DNA from: Klebsiella pneumoniae
GTDB lineage: Bacteria > Pseudomonadota > Gammaproteobacteria > Eutrophobiales > Eutrophobiaceae
DNA length: 38,341 bases
Direction: 5' to 3'
Assembly (NCBI GenBank): GCA_945870865.1
Contig: CAMBTO010000012.1
Span: forward strand, 1 to 38,341
The notes under the pieces are model-generated. The model was given only the letters and a program-made list of their open reading frames with translations. It did not search any database and was not told the DNA's origin. Both the position numbers and the translations under genes were made by a program. Below, piece after piece: positions 16,642 through 25,169 of the stretch; within the stretch, counting starts at the first letter, position 1; each line of letters opens with the position of its first letter.

Positions 16642-16670
16642 CTGACAGTTTACAAGCCCGGTGATATGCT
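16642..16670 (+). promoter_or_regulatory. Sigma-70-type promoter of the ThDP enzyme operon
   Basis: CTGACA (16642-16647) and TATGCT (16665-16670) are spaced by exactly 17 nt and lie 35 nt before the ATG at 16705. A GTTC/GAAC inverted repeat (16621-16634) lies just upstream. Confidence 0.55.
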
Positions 16671-16704
16671 AGAGTGCATGTGATTAACCATTTCCGGGGG
16701 AAAT

Positions 16705-18639
16705 ATGACGAACAGGCGAGAATTTATCAAGGGCGTGGCAGGCACTGTATCCGGTGTAGTTGCCACGACGGGGTTAGGTACTTCTCAACAGGCCTCTGCC
16801 CAGCAGGCACAGACGGCCGAAAAGGTCTCCGCCCAACCGCCAAGTCATTATGAAACCAGCATGGAAACCGGTGCCATCCCGGAAGGCTATACCGCCGAAC
16901 AGGCAAATCACTATTTCATCCAGAGCCCCGGTTCGGACTATATGGTTGATGTGGTCAAGAACCTTGGCATTGATTATATCGCCTCGAATCCCGGATCAAG
17001 TTTTCGCGGATTCCAGGAATCTATCACGACTTACGGTGGCAATAAAAAACCGGAATTTCTGACCTGCTTGCACGAAGAATCAGCCGCCGCACTGGCGCAT
17101 GGCTATTCCAAGATTGCCTATAAACCAATGGGCATCGCTGTCCATGGGACCGTGGGTCTGCAACATGCAGCGATGGGTATCTACAATGCCTATTGCGACC
17201 GCGCCCCGATGGTCATCTTCGCTGGTAACCACATGGAAATGACCGGTCGTCGACCCGGCGCAGAGTGGCACCACTCGGCACTCGATTGCGTCAAACTGGT
17301 ACGCGACTTTATCAAATGGGACGATATCCCGCTGTCGCTCGAACATTACGGCAGTTCACTGACACGCGCCTACAAGATTGCGGTGACCCCGCCGATGGGT
17401 CCGACCGCCATCGTGATAGACGGTCACCTGCAGGAAGAAGATTTCCACGGACGGGTCCCTGCCATACCTAAATACACCTCACCCAGCCCGCCCCAGGGTG
17501 ATATGGGAGCACTGACCGAGGCTGCCAGACTGCTCGCCAACGCAGAAAATCCGGTCATTCTGGCAGGCAACGCGGCACGCACACCGGTCGGCCTTGAACA
17601 CATGATTGCACTGGCAGAATTACTGCAAGCACCGGTGTCCGGTGGCGGACGTATGAATTTCCCGAACAATCATTATCTGTATCAGGGTGGAAGGGCGCTG
17701 GTCCGACAAGCCGATGTGATACTTGGAATGGAGACCCGGGATCTGTGGGGCCAGGTCAATAACTCGCGCGATCTGGTGCACCGGGTCAGCAGTCGGGTTG
17801 CGAGTGATGACGTCAAACTCATCTCTATCGGTGCGGACGATCTGTTCATGATGTCGAATTACCAGACCTTTCAGCGCTTCCAGCCGGTTGATCTGGACAT
17901 AACAGGTGATACCGAGGCATCGCTCCCGTTTCTTATCGAGGAGATCAAGCGCCAGCTACCAGCAAGCAAACGCGCTCAGGTAAAGGCTCGCGGCGAAAAA
18001 CTGAAGGCCTCTTTTGCGAAGGGTGTCGAGGAAGAACGCATTTCTGCAGCACGTGGCTGGAACGACGAGCCCATCAGCCTGTACCGGTTAAGTCTGGAGT
18101 TATATGATTCGATCAAGGATCGTGACTGGTCATTCGTATCACAACAACCGTCCGGCATAAACTTCTGGCCAATGACGAAACATTACCATCACATCGGCGG
18201 TTCAGGTGGCGCAGGTATCGGCTATGAGCTGCCTGCCTCCGTCGGTGCGGCACTCGCTAACCGCGAGCACGGCCGGTTTTCCGTGTCCATCCAGCCTGAT
18301 GGCGACTTCCTGTTTGCACCCGGAGTGGTGTGGACGGCAGCACATCACCGTATCCCTATCCTCTGGGTCATGCATAACAACCGCGCCTATCACCAGGAGG
18401 TCATGCATCTGCAGCGCATGGTCACACGGCGTCAGCGTGGCAATAATAACCTGGCGAAGATCGGTAACGTCTTCGAGGATCCGTTCATCAATTTCGCCAA
18501 ACTGGCTGAAGGTTTTGGCGTCTATTCGGAAGGGCCGATTACCAATCCGGACGATCTGGGGCCGGCGATACGCCGCGCCGCCGCGATTGTTGATAGCGGC
18601 ATGCCTGCCCTCGTTGATGTAGTCTGCCAGCCGGCCTGA
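16705..18639 (+). CDS. Tat-exported thiamine-diphosphate-dependent enzyme
   Basis: 644 residues with the three-domain fold of the acetolactate synthase/pyruvate decarboxylase family. The N-terminal PYR domain (residues ~70-240) carries the catalytic Glu in CLHEESAAALAHGYSK (about residue 124). A central domain (~265-430) includes NPVILAGNAARTP. The C-terminal PP domain (~470-644) has the ThDP/metal motif QPDGDFLF followed by WVMHNN, where the usual first Gly of GDG is Pro. A clear twin-arginine signal opens the protein (TNRREFIKGVAGTVSGVVATTG), so this normally cytoplasmic enzyme class appears to work in the periplasm, exported with cofactor bound. The next gene, 14 nt downstream, is a cytochrome c, suggesting oxidative decarboxylation of a 2-oxo acid with electrons passed to cytochrome. 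Substrate unknown. Confidence 0.85.
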   Translation: MTNRREFIKGVAGTVSGVVATTGLGTSQQASAQQAQTAEKVSAQPPSHYETSMETGAIPEGYTAEQANHYFIQSPGSDYMVDVVKNLGIDYIASNPGSSFRGFQESITTYGGNKKPEFLTCLHEESAAALAHGYSKIAYKPMGIAVHGTVGLQHAAMGIYNAYCDRAPMVIFAGNHMEMTGRRPGAEWHHSALDCVKLVRDFIKWDDIPLSLEHYGSSLTRAYKIAVTPPMGPTAIVIDGHLQEEDFHGRVPAIPKYTSPSPPQGDMGALTEAARLLANAENPVILAGNAARTPVGLEHMIALAELLQAPVSGGGRMNFPNNHYLYQGGRALVRQADVILGMETRDLWGQVNNSRDLVHRVSSRVASDDVKLISIGADDLFMMSNYQTFQRFQPVDLDITGDTEASLPFLIEEIKRQLPASKRAQVKARGEKLKASFAKGVEEERISAARGWNDEPISLYRLSLELYDSIKDRDWSFVSQQPSGINFWPMTKHYHHIGGSGGAGIGYELPASVGAALANREHGRFSVSIQPDGDFLFAPGVVWTAAHHRIPILWVMHNNRAYHQEVMHLQRMVTRRQRGNNNLAKIGNVFEDPFINFAKLAEGFGVYSEGPITNPDDLGPAIRRAAAIVDSGMPALVDVVCQPA

Positions 18640-18653
18640 TAAGGAGAACTGAC

Positions 18654-19052
18654 ATGAATGTTAATCTGCATACACTTGCACGACAGATGTTGCACACCGT
18701 ATCCGTACTGCTAACCCTGTCATCGTTACCTGCGCTCGCACAGGAAAAGACCTTGGACTTCAACGGCGAGGTAAATGACGCCGAGCATGCAGGCGGTTAT
18801 CGTGAATATGTAGAAAATGGCTGCTGGCAATGCCATGGCTTCCAGGGCCAGGGAATGGCCGGACCGGCGCTGGCACCGAATCCATTGCCCTATGAGGCAT
18901 TCTCTGTTCTGGTACGCAAGCCGGCCAATGTAATGCCCGCGTATTCTCCGAATGTACTCGACGATGCAAAGATGAAACGTATACACGAGTATCTGCTGTC
19001 GATACCAGCGTCACCGGATCCGGATTCAATCAGTCTGATTCCGAAAAAGTAG
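18654..19052 (+). CDS. Periplasmic monoheme cytochrome c
   Basis: 132 residues with a signal peptide (cleaved near ALAQ). One heme site, CWQCHGFQGQGMAGPAL, and a probable Met axial ligand in ANVMPAYSPNVL. The C-terminal helix MKRIHEYLLSIPA fits a class I cytochrome. It follows the Tat-exported ThDP enzyme by 14 nt with a good AGGAG, so the two are almost certainly co-expressed; the likely job is electron acceptor for that enzyme (inference from context). Confidence 0.9.
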   Translation: MNVNLHTLARQMLHTVSVLLTLSSLPALAQEKTLDFNGEVNDAEHAGGYREYVENGCWQCHGFQGQGMAGPALAPNPLPYEAFSVLVRKPANVMPAYSPNVLDDAKMKRIHEYLLSIPASPDPDSISLIPKK

Positions 19053-19092
19053 TTTCTAAAACTATCACATCAACTTCACCTGAGGGGAGAAT

Positions 19093-19719
19093 ATGAAAAC
19101 AGTAAAAGCAGTTATCTCGGTAATCTCGTTATTGACCGTCGTAATGGTTCCGGTACAGGCACAGGAACAGAAGAATCCACTCGGCTTTTTTGTGACCAGT
19201 AACGGTCTCGGCAAAGGTGGTAATCTGGGCGGCCTTGCAGGGGCAGACAAACACTGTCAGGCACTGGCAGAAAAGGTTGGTGCCGGTGGCCGTACCTGGC
19301 ATGCGTATCTCAGCACACAGGGTGAAGATGCGGTGAATGCACGTGATCGTATCGGCATGGGTCCCTGGTATAACGCAGCAGGCAGGCTGGTGGGGCAAGA
19401 TGTGGACGAACTCCACAGTCAGCTGACCCGAGTGAGCGTCCGCGAGGCCATTGCCGAAAACGGTAACAACATCCCAGGCGGTGGCTTTACGCCGAACCGG
19501 CATGACATCTTGACTGGCTCACAACCAGACGGCACCGCGTTTCCGGCGGGTGATGACATGACCTGTAATAACTGGACCAGCAACGATGCCGGCAAGGCAA
19601 AAATTGGCCACCATGATCGAGCTGCCTGGAATTCTGCCCACGATACCCGTGGTTGCAGTCAGGAGGCCTTGATCAGTACCGGTGGTGACGGTCTGTTTTA
19701 CTGTTTTGCAGCGGACTAG
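19093..19719 (+). CDS. Secreted lectin-like (endostatin/C-type-lectin-fold) protein
   Basis: 208 residues, signal peptide ending VPVQAQ. The mature protein has the pattern GFFVTSNGLGKGGNLGGLAGADKHCQALA ... TWHAYLST ... NARDRIGMGPWYNAAGRLV ... DMTCNNW ... GCSQEAL ... GGDGLFYCFA. I associate this pattern with small bacterial proteins of collagen-NC10/endostatin or C-type-lectin fold. Four cysteines could form two disulfides. No catalytic residues are evident. It is third in the operon after the ThDP enzyme and cytochrome c (40-nt gap, GGGGAG ribosome site) and is followed by a strong terminator. Binding or structural role inferred; the ligand is unknown. Confidence 0.7.
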   Translation: MKTVKAVISVISLLTVVMVPVQAQEQKNPLGFFVTSNGLGKGGNLGGLAGADKHCQALAEKVGAGGRTWHAYLSTQGEDAVNARDRIGMGPWYNAAGRLVGQDVDELHSQLTRVSVREAIAENGNNIPGGGFTPNRHDILTGSQPDGTAFPAGDDMTCNNWTSNDAGKAKIGHHDRAAWNSAHDTRGCSQEALISTGGDGLFYCFAAD

Positions 19720-19743
19720 TCTGCGGATCAGCTATCTTGATAC

Positions 19744-19778
19744 ATACGGGCCGAACCACGTTCGGCCCGTATTTTTTT
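19744..19778 (+). terminator. Rho-independent terminator of the ThDP enzyme-cytochrome operon
   Basis: ATACGGGCCGAA (19744-19755) and TTCGGCCCGTAT (19761-19772) form a perfect 12-bp stem with loop CCACG, followed by a T-run (TTTTTTAT). It lies 25 nt after the lectin-like gene. Confidence 0.92.
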
Positions 19779-19793
19779 ATTACAGCGGGTGTA

Positions 19794-20990
19794 TCATTCC
19801 GGTTTTACATCGCTGACCTTCTCCAGACGTATCACCGGCGTCAATGAACCACCGCTGCGATCATCAATTATGACGTAGATAAAACCGTCAGGCCCCTGGC
19901 GCACATCGCGGATCCGACCATACCCCTGTAGCAAGGGTGGACGCTCCATCCGACCTATCTGATAGATGCCGTTTGCCTGTAACATGGGTAGTCGGTGTAA
20001 CTCCTTGCCGGAAAGACCACCTACAAACATATTACCCTGCCAGGCCGGGAATACACTGCCGGTATAAATCAACAGACCAGAGGGGGCGATAGACGGGGTC
20101 CAGTATTGTAACGGCTGTTCAAAACCTTCCTTCTCCCTGCTGGCATGAATGGCTGTACCGCCGTACATGACACCATAGCCAATGACAGGCCAGCCGTAGT
20201 TTTTACCCGGATGGATCTGGTTTAGCTCGTCACCGCCCTGGGCACCATGTTCTACCGTAAAGACATCACCCGTCTTCTGATCGATGGCCAAGCCTTGCAG
20301 ATTACGGTGACCATAACTCCAGATTTCAGGCAGCGCATCGGTGCGGCCGACGAAGGGGTTATCCTCGGGCACCCGGCCGTCATCATACAGACGGATGACC
20401 TTGCCCTGATGCAACATCAGGTTCTGTGCCGGATGTTGCTCACGTGGCACGCCGAGTGGATCAGCCGCGCGATCGCCGACGGTAATAAACAGATAGCCTT
20501 TCGGATCAAATGCCAGGCGCGAACCATAGTGACTACCACCCTCACTCCATGCCTTCGCCTCGAATATCTCCTCTACACCGCTCAGACTTTTACCGTCAAA
20601 CTTGCCACGGACGACGGCCGTTGTTCCCTGGGTTCCGTCCGCGTTCGGCTTGGAATAGCTGAGATATATCAGCTTGTTTGTCGCAAAATCAGGGTGCAGT
20701 ATCACATCGAGCAGACCACCCTGGCCCTGATAACGCACAGCAGGTGTCCCACTGACAGGTTCCGGGTCAAGCTTGCCGCTACGAACGATACGCAGTCGCC
20801 CAGGTCGTTCGGTTACCAGCATGTCGCCATTCGGTAGGAAGGTGAGAGACCAGGGGTCCTTCAGTGCCTCGATGACGGTGACGACCCGGTAGATATAATT
20901 ATCTGATTTATATTCGGTAGATTGCGCCCAGACCGGCAACACAAAACTCACCCACAGCAAACACACGATTAAATATCTGTTAATGGACAT
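19794..20990 (-). CDS. PQQ-dependent aldose sugar dehydrogenase (soluble GDH family)
   Basis: 398 residues with a signal peptide (VLPVWAQ). The six-bladed propeller of the GSDH/YliI family is recognisable: DPWSLTFLPNGDMLVTERPGRL, GQGGLLDVILHPDF, GSHYGSRLAFDPKGYLFITVGDR, EIWSYGHRNLQGLAID, EHGAQGGDELNQI and NYGWPVIGYG. The catalytic His-type and PQQ/Ca-binding segments (GSHYGSR, GHRN, EHG) are in place. It oxidises aldose sugars in the periplasm with PQQ; no PQQ synthesis genes are in the window. The ribosome site AGGAG lies in a small TTTCAG/CTGAAA hairpin just before the ATG. Separated from the upstream peroxiredoxin gene by 125 nt containing another hairpin, so probably its own unit. Confidence 0.9.
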   Translation of the reverse strand: MSINRYLIVCLLWVSFVLPVWAQSTEYKSDNYIYRVVTVIEALKDPWSLTFLPNGDMLVTERPGRLRIVRSGKLDPEPVSGTPAVRYQGQGGLLDVILHPDFATNKLIYLSYSKPNADGTQGTTAVVRGKFDGKSLSGVEEIFEAKAWSEGGSHYGSRLAFDPKGYLFITVGDRAADPLGVPREQHPAQNLMLHQGKVIRLYDDGRVPEDNPFVGRTDALPEIWSYGHRNLQGLAIDQKTGDVFTVEHGAQGGDELNQIHPGKNYGWPVIGYGVMYGGTAIHASREKEGFEQPLQYWTPSIAPSGLLIYTGSVFPAWQGNMFVGGLSGKELHRLPMLQANGIYQIGRMERPPLLQGYGRIRDVRQGPDGFIYVIIDDRSGGSLTPVIRLEKVSDVKPE

Positions 20991-20991
20991 G

Positions 20992-21007
20992 TTTCAGACT
21001 CCTGAAA
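20992..21007 (-). promoter_or_regulatory. Small hairpin over the PQQ dehydrogenase ribosome site
   Basis: On the mRNA (minus strand) TTTCAG-GAGT-CTGAAA forms a 6-bp stem; the AGGAG lies across the stem end and loop, ending one base before the ATG context. It could tune translation, but the stem is short. Confidence 0.3.
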
Positions 21008-21038
21008 ATTACGGGGTATACAGGATACTAAGGCGCCC

Positions 21039-21071
21039 GCCATACCACCGGTTTGAATCCGGTGATATGGC
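21039..21071. other. Hairpin between peroxiredoxin and PQQ dehydrogenase genes
   Basis: GCCATACCACCGG and CCGGTGATATGGC pair with one mismatch around loop TTTGAAT. No T-run follows on the minus strand, so it is at best a weak terminator for the peroxiredoxin gene. Confidence 0.4.
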
Positions 21072-21115
21072 ATCGGCTAATTCGACTAAACCCGTCTGCT
21101 AATGGACAGGCAAGT

Positions 21116-21637
21116 TTAACGCAAGGCAGTATTCAGCCCTGCCAGTTTGCTGGCCATATCTTCCGCCGATGTGGCTGGCTTGACTTCACGATCGATGGCA
21201 ACAATGACACCATTCGGATCGATATAGAAGGTATGACGCATTGCAAAACCGCGCTCATCGTTCAATACACCATAGGCCTTCGCGGTGTCCTTGGTCGGAT
21301 CACTTAACAACGGAAAATCGGCACTGTGCTCGGTGGCGAAGCCCTTGTTATCTTCAATCGGGTCGACACTGACCATAAAGTAGGTGTTTTTATACTTCTT
21401 CAACAGATGGCCATTTTCCGCCAGCGATTTGCACTCAATGGTGCAACCTTTTGTATACGCCTTCGGGAACCAGGCCAGTACGACCGACTCCTTGCCCTTG
21501 AAATCGGACAATTTATAGGTCTTGCCATCGGTCCCTTCCAGCTGGAAATCCGGGGCAGTATCACCTACTTCGAGGGCATGACTGATATTAGCAATTGAAA
21601 ACAGGAACAGGACCAACAGAACGCGCGTGAGCTTCAT
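21116..21637 (-). CDS. Periplasmic peroxiredoxin (AhpC/TSA, BCP/PrxQ-like)
   Basis: 173 residues with a signal peptide ([16 protein letters not shown]). The fold starts [48 protein letters not shown]. The peroxidatic Cys is the one in KGC, with a second Cys four residues later (CTIEC) as likely resolving residue; classical E. coli BCP has it five later. The distal Arg region is [13 protein letters not shown]. It reduces peroxides in the periplasm and would protect the many heme and quinoprotein enzymes encoded around it. The ATG follows GGAG at eight bases. Apparently monocistronic. Confidence 0.9.
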   Translation of the reverse strand: MKLTRVLLVLFLFSIANISHALEVGDTAPDFQLEGTDGKTYKLSDFKGKESVVLAWFPKAYTKGCTIECKSLAENGHLLKKYKNTYFMVSVDPIEDNKGFATEHSADFPLLSDPTKDTAKAYGVLNDERGFAMRHTFYIDPNGVIVAIDREVKPATSAEDMASKLAGLNTALR

Positions 21638-21846
21638 ACAGGTATCTCCAGTTTTTGGGTAAAGGTTATTACTATAAGTATATCCTTGTTAATTTACTGA
21701 TGCGACTGTTGTTATCAGTTAAATACCCCTGAAGATAGCATGGTCTTTAATTACAACCGGCAAGGGTGCGTGTTTGCCCGGAAAATTGCTTGCAGCCCCG
21801 ATTTTCAGGTTTGTTTTAGTCCTTAGCGAATTCCCCCGGCAAGAGC

Positions 21847-21889
21847 TTGATCGGGATCAAATATAGCTTGATTGAATCCGGTGTATTCT
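21847..21889 (+). promoter_or_regulatory. FNR/ANR-type activator site with class II promoter
   Basis: TTGATCGGGATCAA (21847-21860) is a perfect match to the FNR/ANR consensus TTGATnnnnATCAA. A -10-like TATTCT lies at 21884-21889, which would put the activator centre near -41.5, the classical class II position. It drives the universal stress protein remnant, consistent with low-oxygen induction of Usp genes. The remaining ~200 bases back to the peroxiredoxin gene hold nothing I recognise. Confidence 0.75.
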
Positions 21890-21955
21890 GTGCTCGTCCA
21901 ACCTGATAGGCTGTAAATTGTCGGGTAAATCCAATCCATCGCGGAGAGTAAAATC

Positions 21956-22336
21956 ATGTACAAAAAACCCGATTTCAACAGACGGTTCCAAGTTCGGAAG
22001 CAAGGCTGTAACACACGGTGTGAACCTGGCCAAATCGGTAGGAGCCTCTGTCACCATCATCACCACGACCGAAATGTGGTCAGCAATTGATATGGCCAAG
22101 GCGGCCAAAAGTGGTAGCAATAACCCGATTAATGCCTATGAACAGGCCGCTGCAGAGTCTGCAAAAAAGATCCTGTCTGCTGCTGAATCCGTTGCCGCGA
22201 AGGCCGGGGTGAAGGCAGATACGATCCATATCAATGACAAACATCCGGCCGCCGTGGTATCGAAAAGGTGCTGATGGGCAGTGTTGCTTCCGAGGTTATT
22301 ACCCACAGCACTATACCGGTACTGGTTGTTAAGTAA
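21956..22336 (+). pseudogene. Universal stress protein (UspA family), broken by two deletions
   Basis: The reading frame begins MYKK at 21956 after GGAG, but the expected MYKKILLP start then shifts: PISTDGSKFGSKAVTHGV is in another frame, implying loss of about 5 or 8 nt after AAAAAA. The middle (SVGASVTIITTTEMWSAID ... KADTIHINDKHPA) is intact. At ~22250 the sequence jumps from KHPA straight into RRGIEKVLMGSVASEVITHSTIPVLVVK in a third frame. This omits the ~20-residue segment that normally carries the conserved ASHG stretch, with CCGGCC-like microhomology at the junction. The two lesions cannot be bridged in one frame, so it is called a pseudogene; the ORF track sees only 21918-22274. It retains a perfect FNR-type promoter, suggesting recent decay or sequencing error. 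Confidence 0.8.
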
Positions 22337-22348
22337 CTTCTGCACAAA

Positions 22349-22376
22349 CCAGCCCTGACCTGATAGTCAGGACTGG
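22349..22376. terminator. Hairpin between convergent usp remnant and iorB-like gene
   Basis: CCAG-c-CCTGAC and GTCAGG-a-CTGG form a long stem with one internal mismatch and a 6-nt loop. The minus-strand side is followed by TTTGTG, a weak U-tract. Placed 13 nt after the usp stop and 32 nt after the molybdenum hydroxylase stop, it probably serves both. Confidence 0.45.
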
Positions 22377-22407
22377 TGTCTCACTGGCAAGTAAAAAATT
22401 CCAATAG

Positions 22408-24588
22408 CTAGGCCTGCAATGCCGCCAACACACGTTCGCGTGTAAACGGCATATGCGAAATGCGTTTGCCGGTCAGCCGGAAAAACGCCCCGGCAACCGC
22501 TGCCGCAATCGGTACATTACCAATCTCACCAAGGCCCTGCGGGCGGTCCTGTCCCGGGTCGACAAACTCGATATGGATCTGTTCCGGTGTATCGGACATG
22601 CGCATGACATTGTAGTCATGGAAATTGGTCTGCTGAACCACGCCACCTTTCACCGTGACCCTTTCATGTAACACACTGGACAATCCGTAGTTGATTCCAC
22701 TCTCGATGTTTGCACGTGCGGCGTCAGGCTGGACGACCAGACCACCATCGACCGCCATCCAGACCTTGTGGACCTTGATCTTGCCCAGCGCCTTGTTCAA
22801 CGAGGCCTCTACTACACAGGCCCCGAGTGAACCGGATCGCTCTGTGATTGATAGCCCCAGCGCACGTCCTTCAGGACGGGGTTTGTTCCATTCAGACATC
22901 GCAGCGACCTTTTCAAATACCTTGCGACCACGCGGGGTGATCGCCATCCGCTCCAGACGGAATTGAATCGGGTCGATGCCTTCGGCGACCGCCATACGAT
23001 CTATGAATTCCTCGATGGCAAAGACGTTAAACGGATGGGCAACGGCACGCCAGTGTTTCAGGCGGATGCCGTGTGATGTGCCGCGCAGGTCGATATACTG
23101 GTTTGGCACCTTGTAATAAAGGTCTATCTCCATGCCACCGGTCAGCAGGCTGGCGCCGTCACCGACGATACAATGTTTCCAACCAGTGACCTTGCCGGAG
23201 GCATCCAGCGCCGCCTCCAGGCATTGATAGTTTTGCGGACGAAACATGCCATAACCGATATCTTCCTCACGCGTCCAGATCAGCTTGACCGGTGTTTTCA
23301 CCTCGCGTGCGACCAGTGCCGCCTCAACCGCATAGTCACCCTCGGAACGGCGCCCAAATCCGCCGCCCATATAACACTGGTTTATCGTCACCTGTTTCTG
23401 ATCAAACCCGAGCGCCTGCGCCACCAGCTGACGACAGCGATCTGGCGACTGGCTGCCGTCCCACACCTCGACCTGGTCACCTGCCGCATTCAGACGCGCA
23501 ACGGCATTTAACGGCTCCATCTGGGCGTGATAACCATAATCTGCCCGGAAATCCGCCTTGTAGGTGCGTGCTGCACTGCCAAAGGCGGCATTGGCATCCC
23601 CGTTGGTAAAGACCGGTTCCGAGTTTGCGGCCGGATCGGCGTGCACCCGGACATAATCCTGTTCAAGTATGGTCTCGGAATCATATCCCGCTGAAAGCGT
23701 AGCGCCCCAGCTCACCTGTAATTGTTTACGGGCGGCCAGCACATGCGCGAACGATTCACCAACGATGGCCACACCGGTCGGTAACTTCACGGTTGCCGTG
23801 ATACCTTTCATGGCGCGGATATCGGCATCATTCCAGGCTTGCGGCGCCGCACCCTGCATCGGCGAATGGACGGTCGATGCGTACTGCATGCCCGGCAGAG
23901 ACACATCGATTGCAAATTGTGCAGTACCATTCACCTTTAACGGGATATCGCGGCGTGGCTGGGTCTTGCCGATCAGGCGGTATTGTTCCGGCTTTTTAAA
24001 ATCTGCCTCGCTGATCTCGGGTAGTTCTGTAACTTCGGCAAACTGGGCTATCTCGCCATAAGTAAGACGGCGCTGGCTTGCTGCATGAACTACGACACCG
24101 GGTTCGGTCATCAACTCGCTAACCGGTACATCCCAGTGCTTTGCAGCAGCACCCAGCAACACTTTACGCACCTGCGCCCCGGCTGTACGCATTACATCAA
24201 AATAACTGCGTACCGCACGTGAGCCGACAATGGCCATCGACTTGCGATCACCACTGCCATAACCATAGACCTGTACATCACTCGGTGCCCATTCCAGCTT
24301 CACCTTGTCCCAGTCCGCGTCCATTTCCTCAGCCAGCATCAATGGCACGCTGGTCATGGAGCCTTGCCCCATCTCTGCGCCAGGTGTATACATCGTAATG
24401 GTGTTGTCCGGGTGAATGGTCAGCCAGACCGAGATGGCGCTGCCGCCGGCCTGGGCCCTGGCCTCGGTTGCGGTGAGCAACATGCCGGCGCCGCTGCCAT
24501 TTACGGCAACGGCAAAACTGAACGCCGCCGTACCTTTCAGAAAATCACGGCGAGTAACATCTGTTTGTGGTTTGATAATCGTAGCCAT
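22408..24588 (-). CDS. Molybdenum hydroxylase large subunit (IorB / aldehyde dehydrogenase-like), Tat-exported
   Basis: About 726 residues. A twin-arginine signal opens it (TDVTRRDFLKGTAAFSFAVAV), the hallmark of the isoquinoline 1-oxidoreductase beta branch of the xanthine dehydrogenase family. Molybdopterin-contact segments are visible: PGAEMGQGSMTSVPLMLAEEMD, CYMGGGFGRRSEGDYAVEAALV and, near the C-terminus, QGLGEIGNVPIAAAVAGAFF with the probable catalytic Glu. It hydroxylates or oxidises an N-heterocycle or aldehyde using water, passing electrons to the 2Fe-2S subunit encoded directly upstream. The start at 24588 is chosen over 24648 because GGAGGG precedes it and it starts 3 nt after the small subunit stop. 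No FAD subunit gene is nearby, as expected for this branch, which hands electrons to cytochromes. Substrate unknown. Confidence 0.88.
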   Translation of the reverse strand: MATIIKPQTDVTRRDFLKGTAAFSFAVAVNGSGAGMLLTATEARAQAGGSAISVWLTIHPDNTITMYTPGAEMGQGSMTSVPLMLAEEMDADWDKVKLEWAPSDVQVYGYGSGDRKSMAIVGSRAVRSYFDVMRTAGAQVRKVLLGAAAKHWDVPVSELMTEPGVVVHAASQRRLTYGEIAQFAEVTELPEISEADFKKPEQYRLIGKTQPRRDIPLKVNGTAQFAIDVSLPGMQYASTVHSPMQGAAPQAWNDADIRAMKGITATVKLPTGVAIVGESFAHVLAARKQLQVSWGATLSAGYDSETILEQDYVRVHADPAANSEPVFTNGDANAAFGSAARTYKADFRADYGYHAQMEPLNAVARLNAAGDQVEVWDGSQSPDRCRQLVAQALGFDQKQVTINQCYMGGGFGRRSEGDYAVEAALVAREVKTPVKLIWTREEDIGYGMFRPQNYQCLEAALDASGKVTGWKHCIVGDGASLLTGGMEIDLYYKVPNQYIDLRGTSHGIRLKHWRAVAHPFNVFAIEEFIDRMAVAEGIDPIQFRLERMAITPRGRKVFEKVAAMSEWNKPRPEGRALGLSITERSGSLGACVVEASLNKALGKIKVHKVWMAVDGGLVVQPDAARANIESGINYGLSSVLHERVTVKGGVVQQTNFHDYNVMRMSDTPEQIHIEFVDPGQDRPQGLGEIGNVPIAAAVAGAFFRLTGKRISHMPFTRERVLAALQA

Positions 24589-24590
24589 AT

Positions 24591-25043
24591 TTAACCCTCC
24601 ACCGCTGCACGCTCTATCGCGGCTATTATCCGGTTGTAGGTGCCACACCGGCAGATATTGCCATCCATGTGGGTAATGATTTCATCGCGGGACGGTTTCG
24701 GGTTTGCACTCAACAACTCCGCCGCCTTCATGATCTGACCGGACTGGCAATATCCACATTGCGGGACCTGCTCGACTACCCAGGCCTTTTGTAAGGGATG
24801 GGATGCATCGGGCGACAGTCCCTCGATGGTGACGATATTACTTCCCGCTACATCACTGACTTTAATCGCACAGGAGCGCAAGGCCTTGCCATCTATATGG
24901 ACGGTACAGGCGCCACACAGGCCGGCACCACAACCGTATTTTGTACCGGTAAGATTAATGTGATCCCGGAGGACCCAGAGCAAGGGAGTATCGTTGTCGA
25001 CCTCAAGCGATACCGGATTGCCGTTCAGGGTAAATTCAAGCAT
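24591..25043 (-). CDS. Molybdenum hydroxylase 2Fe-2S subunit (IorA-like)
   Basis: About 150 residues with both expected clusters. The plant-ferredoxin type is [22 protein letters not shown] near residues 40-63, and the alpha-helical C-terminal type is [11 protein letters not shown] ... NICRCGTY. It shuttles electrons from the molybdenum centre of the following subunit to an acceptor. No signal peptide of its own, so it is presumably co-exported with the Tat-tagged large subunit. The start at 25043 (after GGGGGTGG) gives the standard [11 protein letters not shown] beginning; 25055 and 25082 are possible but less typical. A consensus -35 lies upstream, so the pair may have its own promoter besides read-through from the ankyrin gene 126 nt before. 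Confidence 0.92.
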   Translation of the reverse strand: MLEFTLNGNPVSLEVDNDTPLLWVLRDHINLTGTKYGCGAGLCGACTVHIDGKALRSCAIKVSDVAGSNIVTIEGLSPDASHPLQKAWVVEQVPQCGYCQSGQIMKAAELLSANPKPSRDEIITHMDGNICRCGTYNRIIAAIERAAVEG

Positions 25044-25102
25044 TACCACCCCCATAGAGCGATAGTGGAAAGATAAGACCAAAGTAATTACAGCTGATAC
25101 AA

Positions 25103-25131
25103 AAGCTACACGCGGATGCCGCGTCTGTCAA
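25103..25131 (-). promoter_or_regulatory. Candidate promoter with spacer palindrome before the IorA-like gene
   Basis: On the minus strand a perfect TTGACA (25131-25126) is followed after 17 nt by TAGCTT (25108-25103). The spacer is occupied by the inverted repeat ACGCGG-cat-CCGCGT (25124-25110), well placed for a repressor or a DNA-distorting activator. Which regulator would bind is unknown. Confidence 0.4.
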
Positions 25132-25169
25132 TTTATGGATTGGCCCCTGACCGACACCTCACTTACCGG

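Noticed and set aside
21039-21071. T-arm-like sequence (CCGGTTTGAATCCGG) suggesting a tRNA or att remnant
   Set aside because: No acceptor stem, anticodon arm or CCA end fits around it; it is simply a hairpin between two genes.
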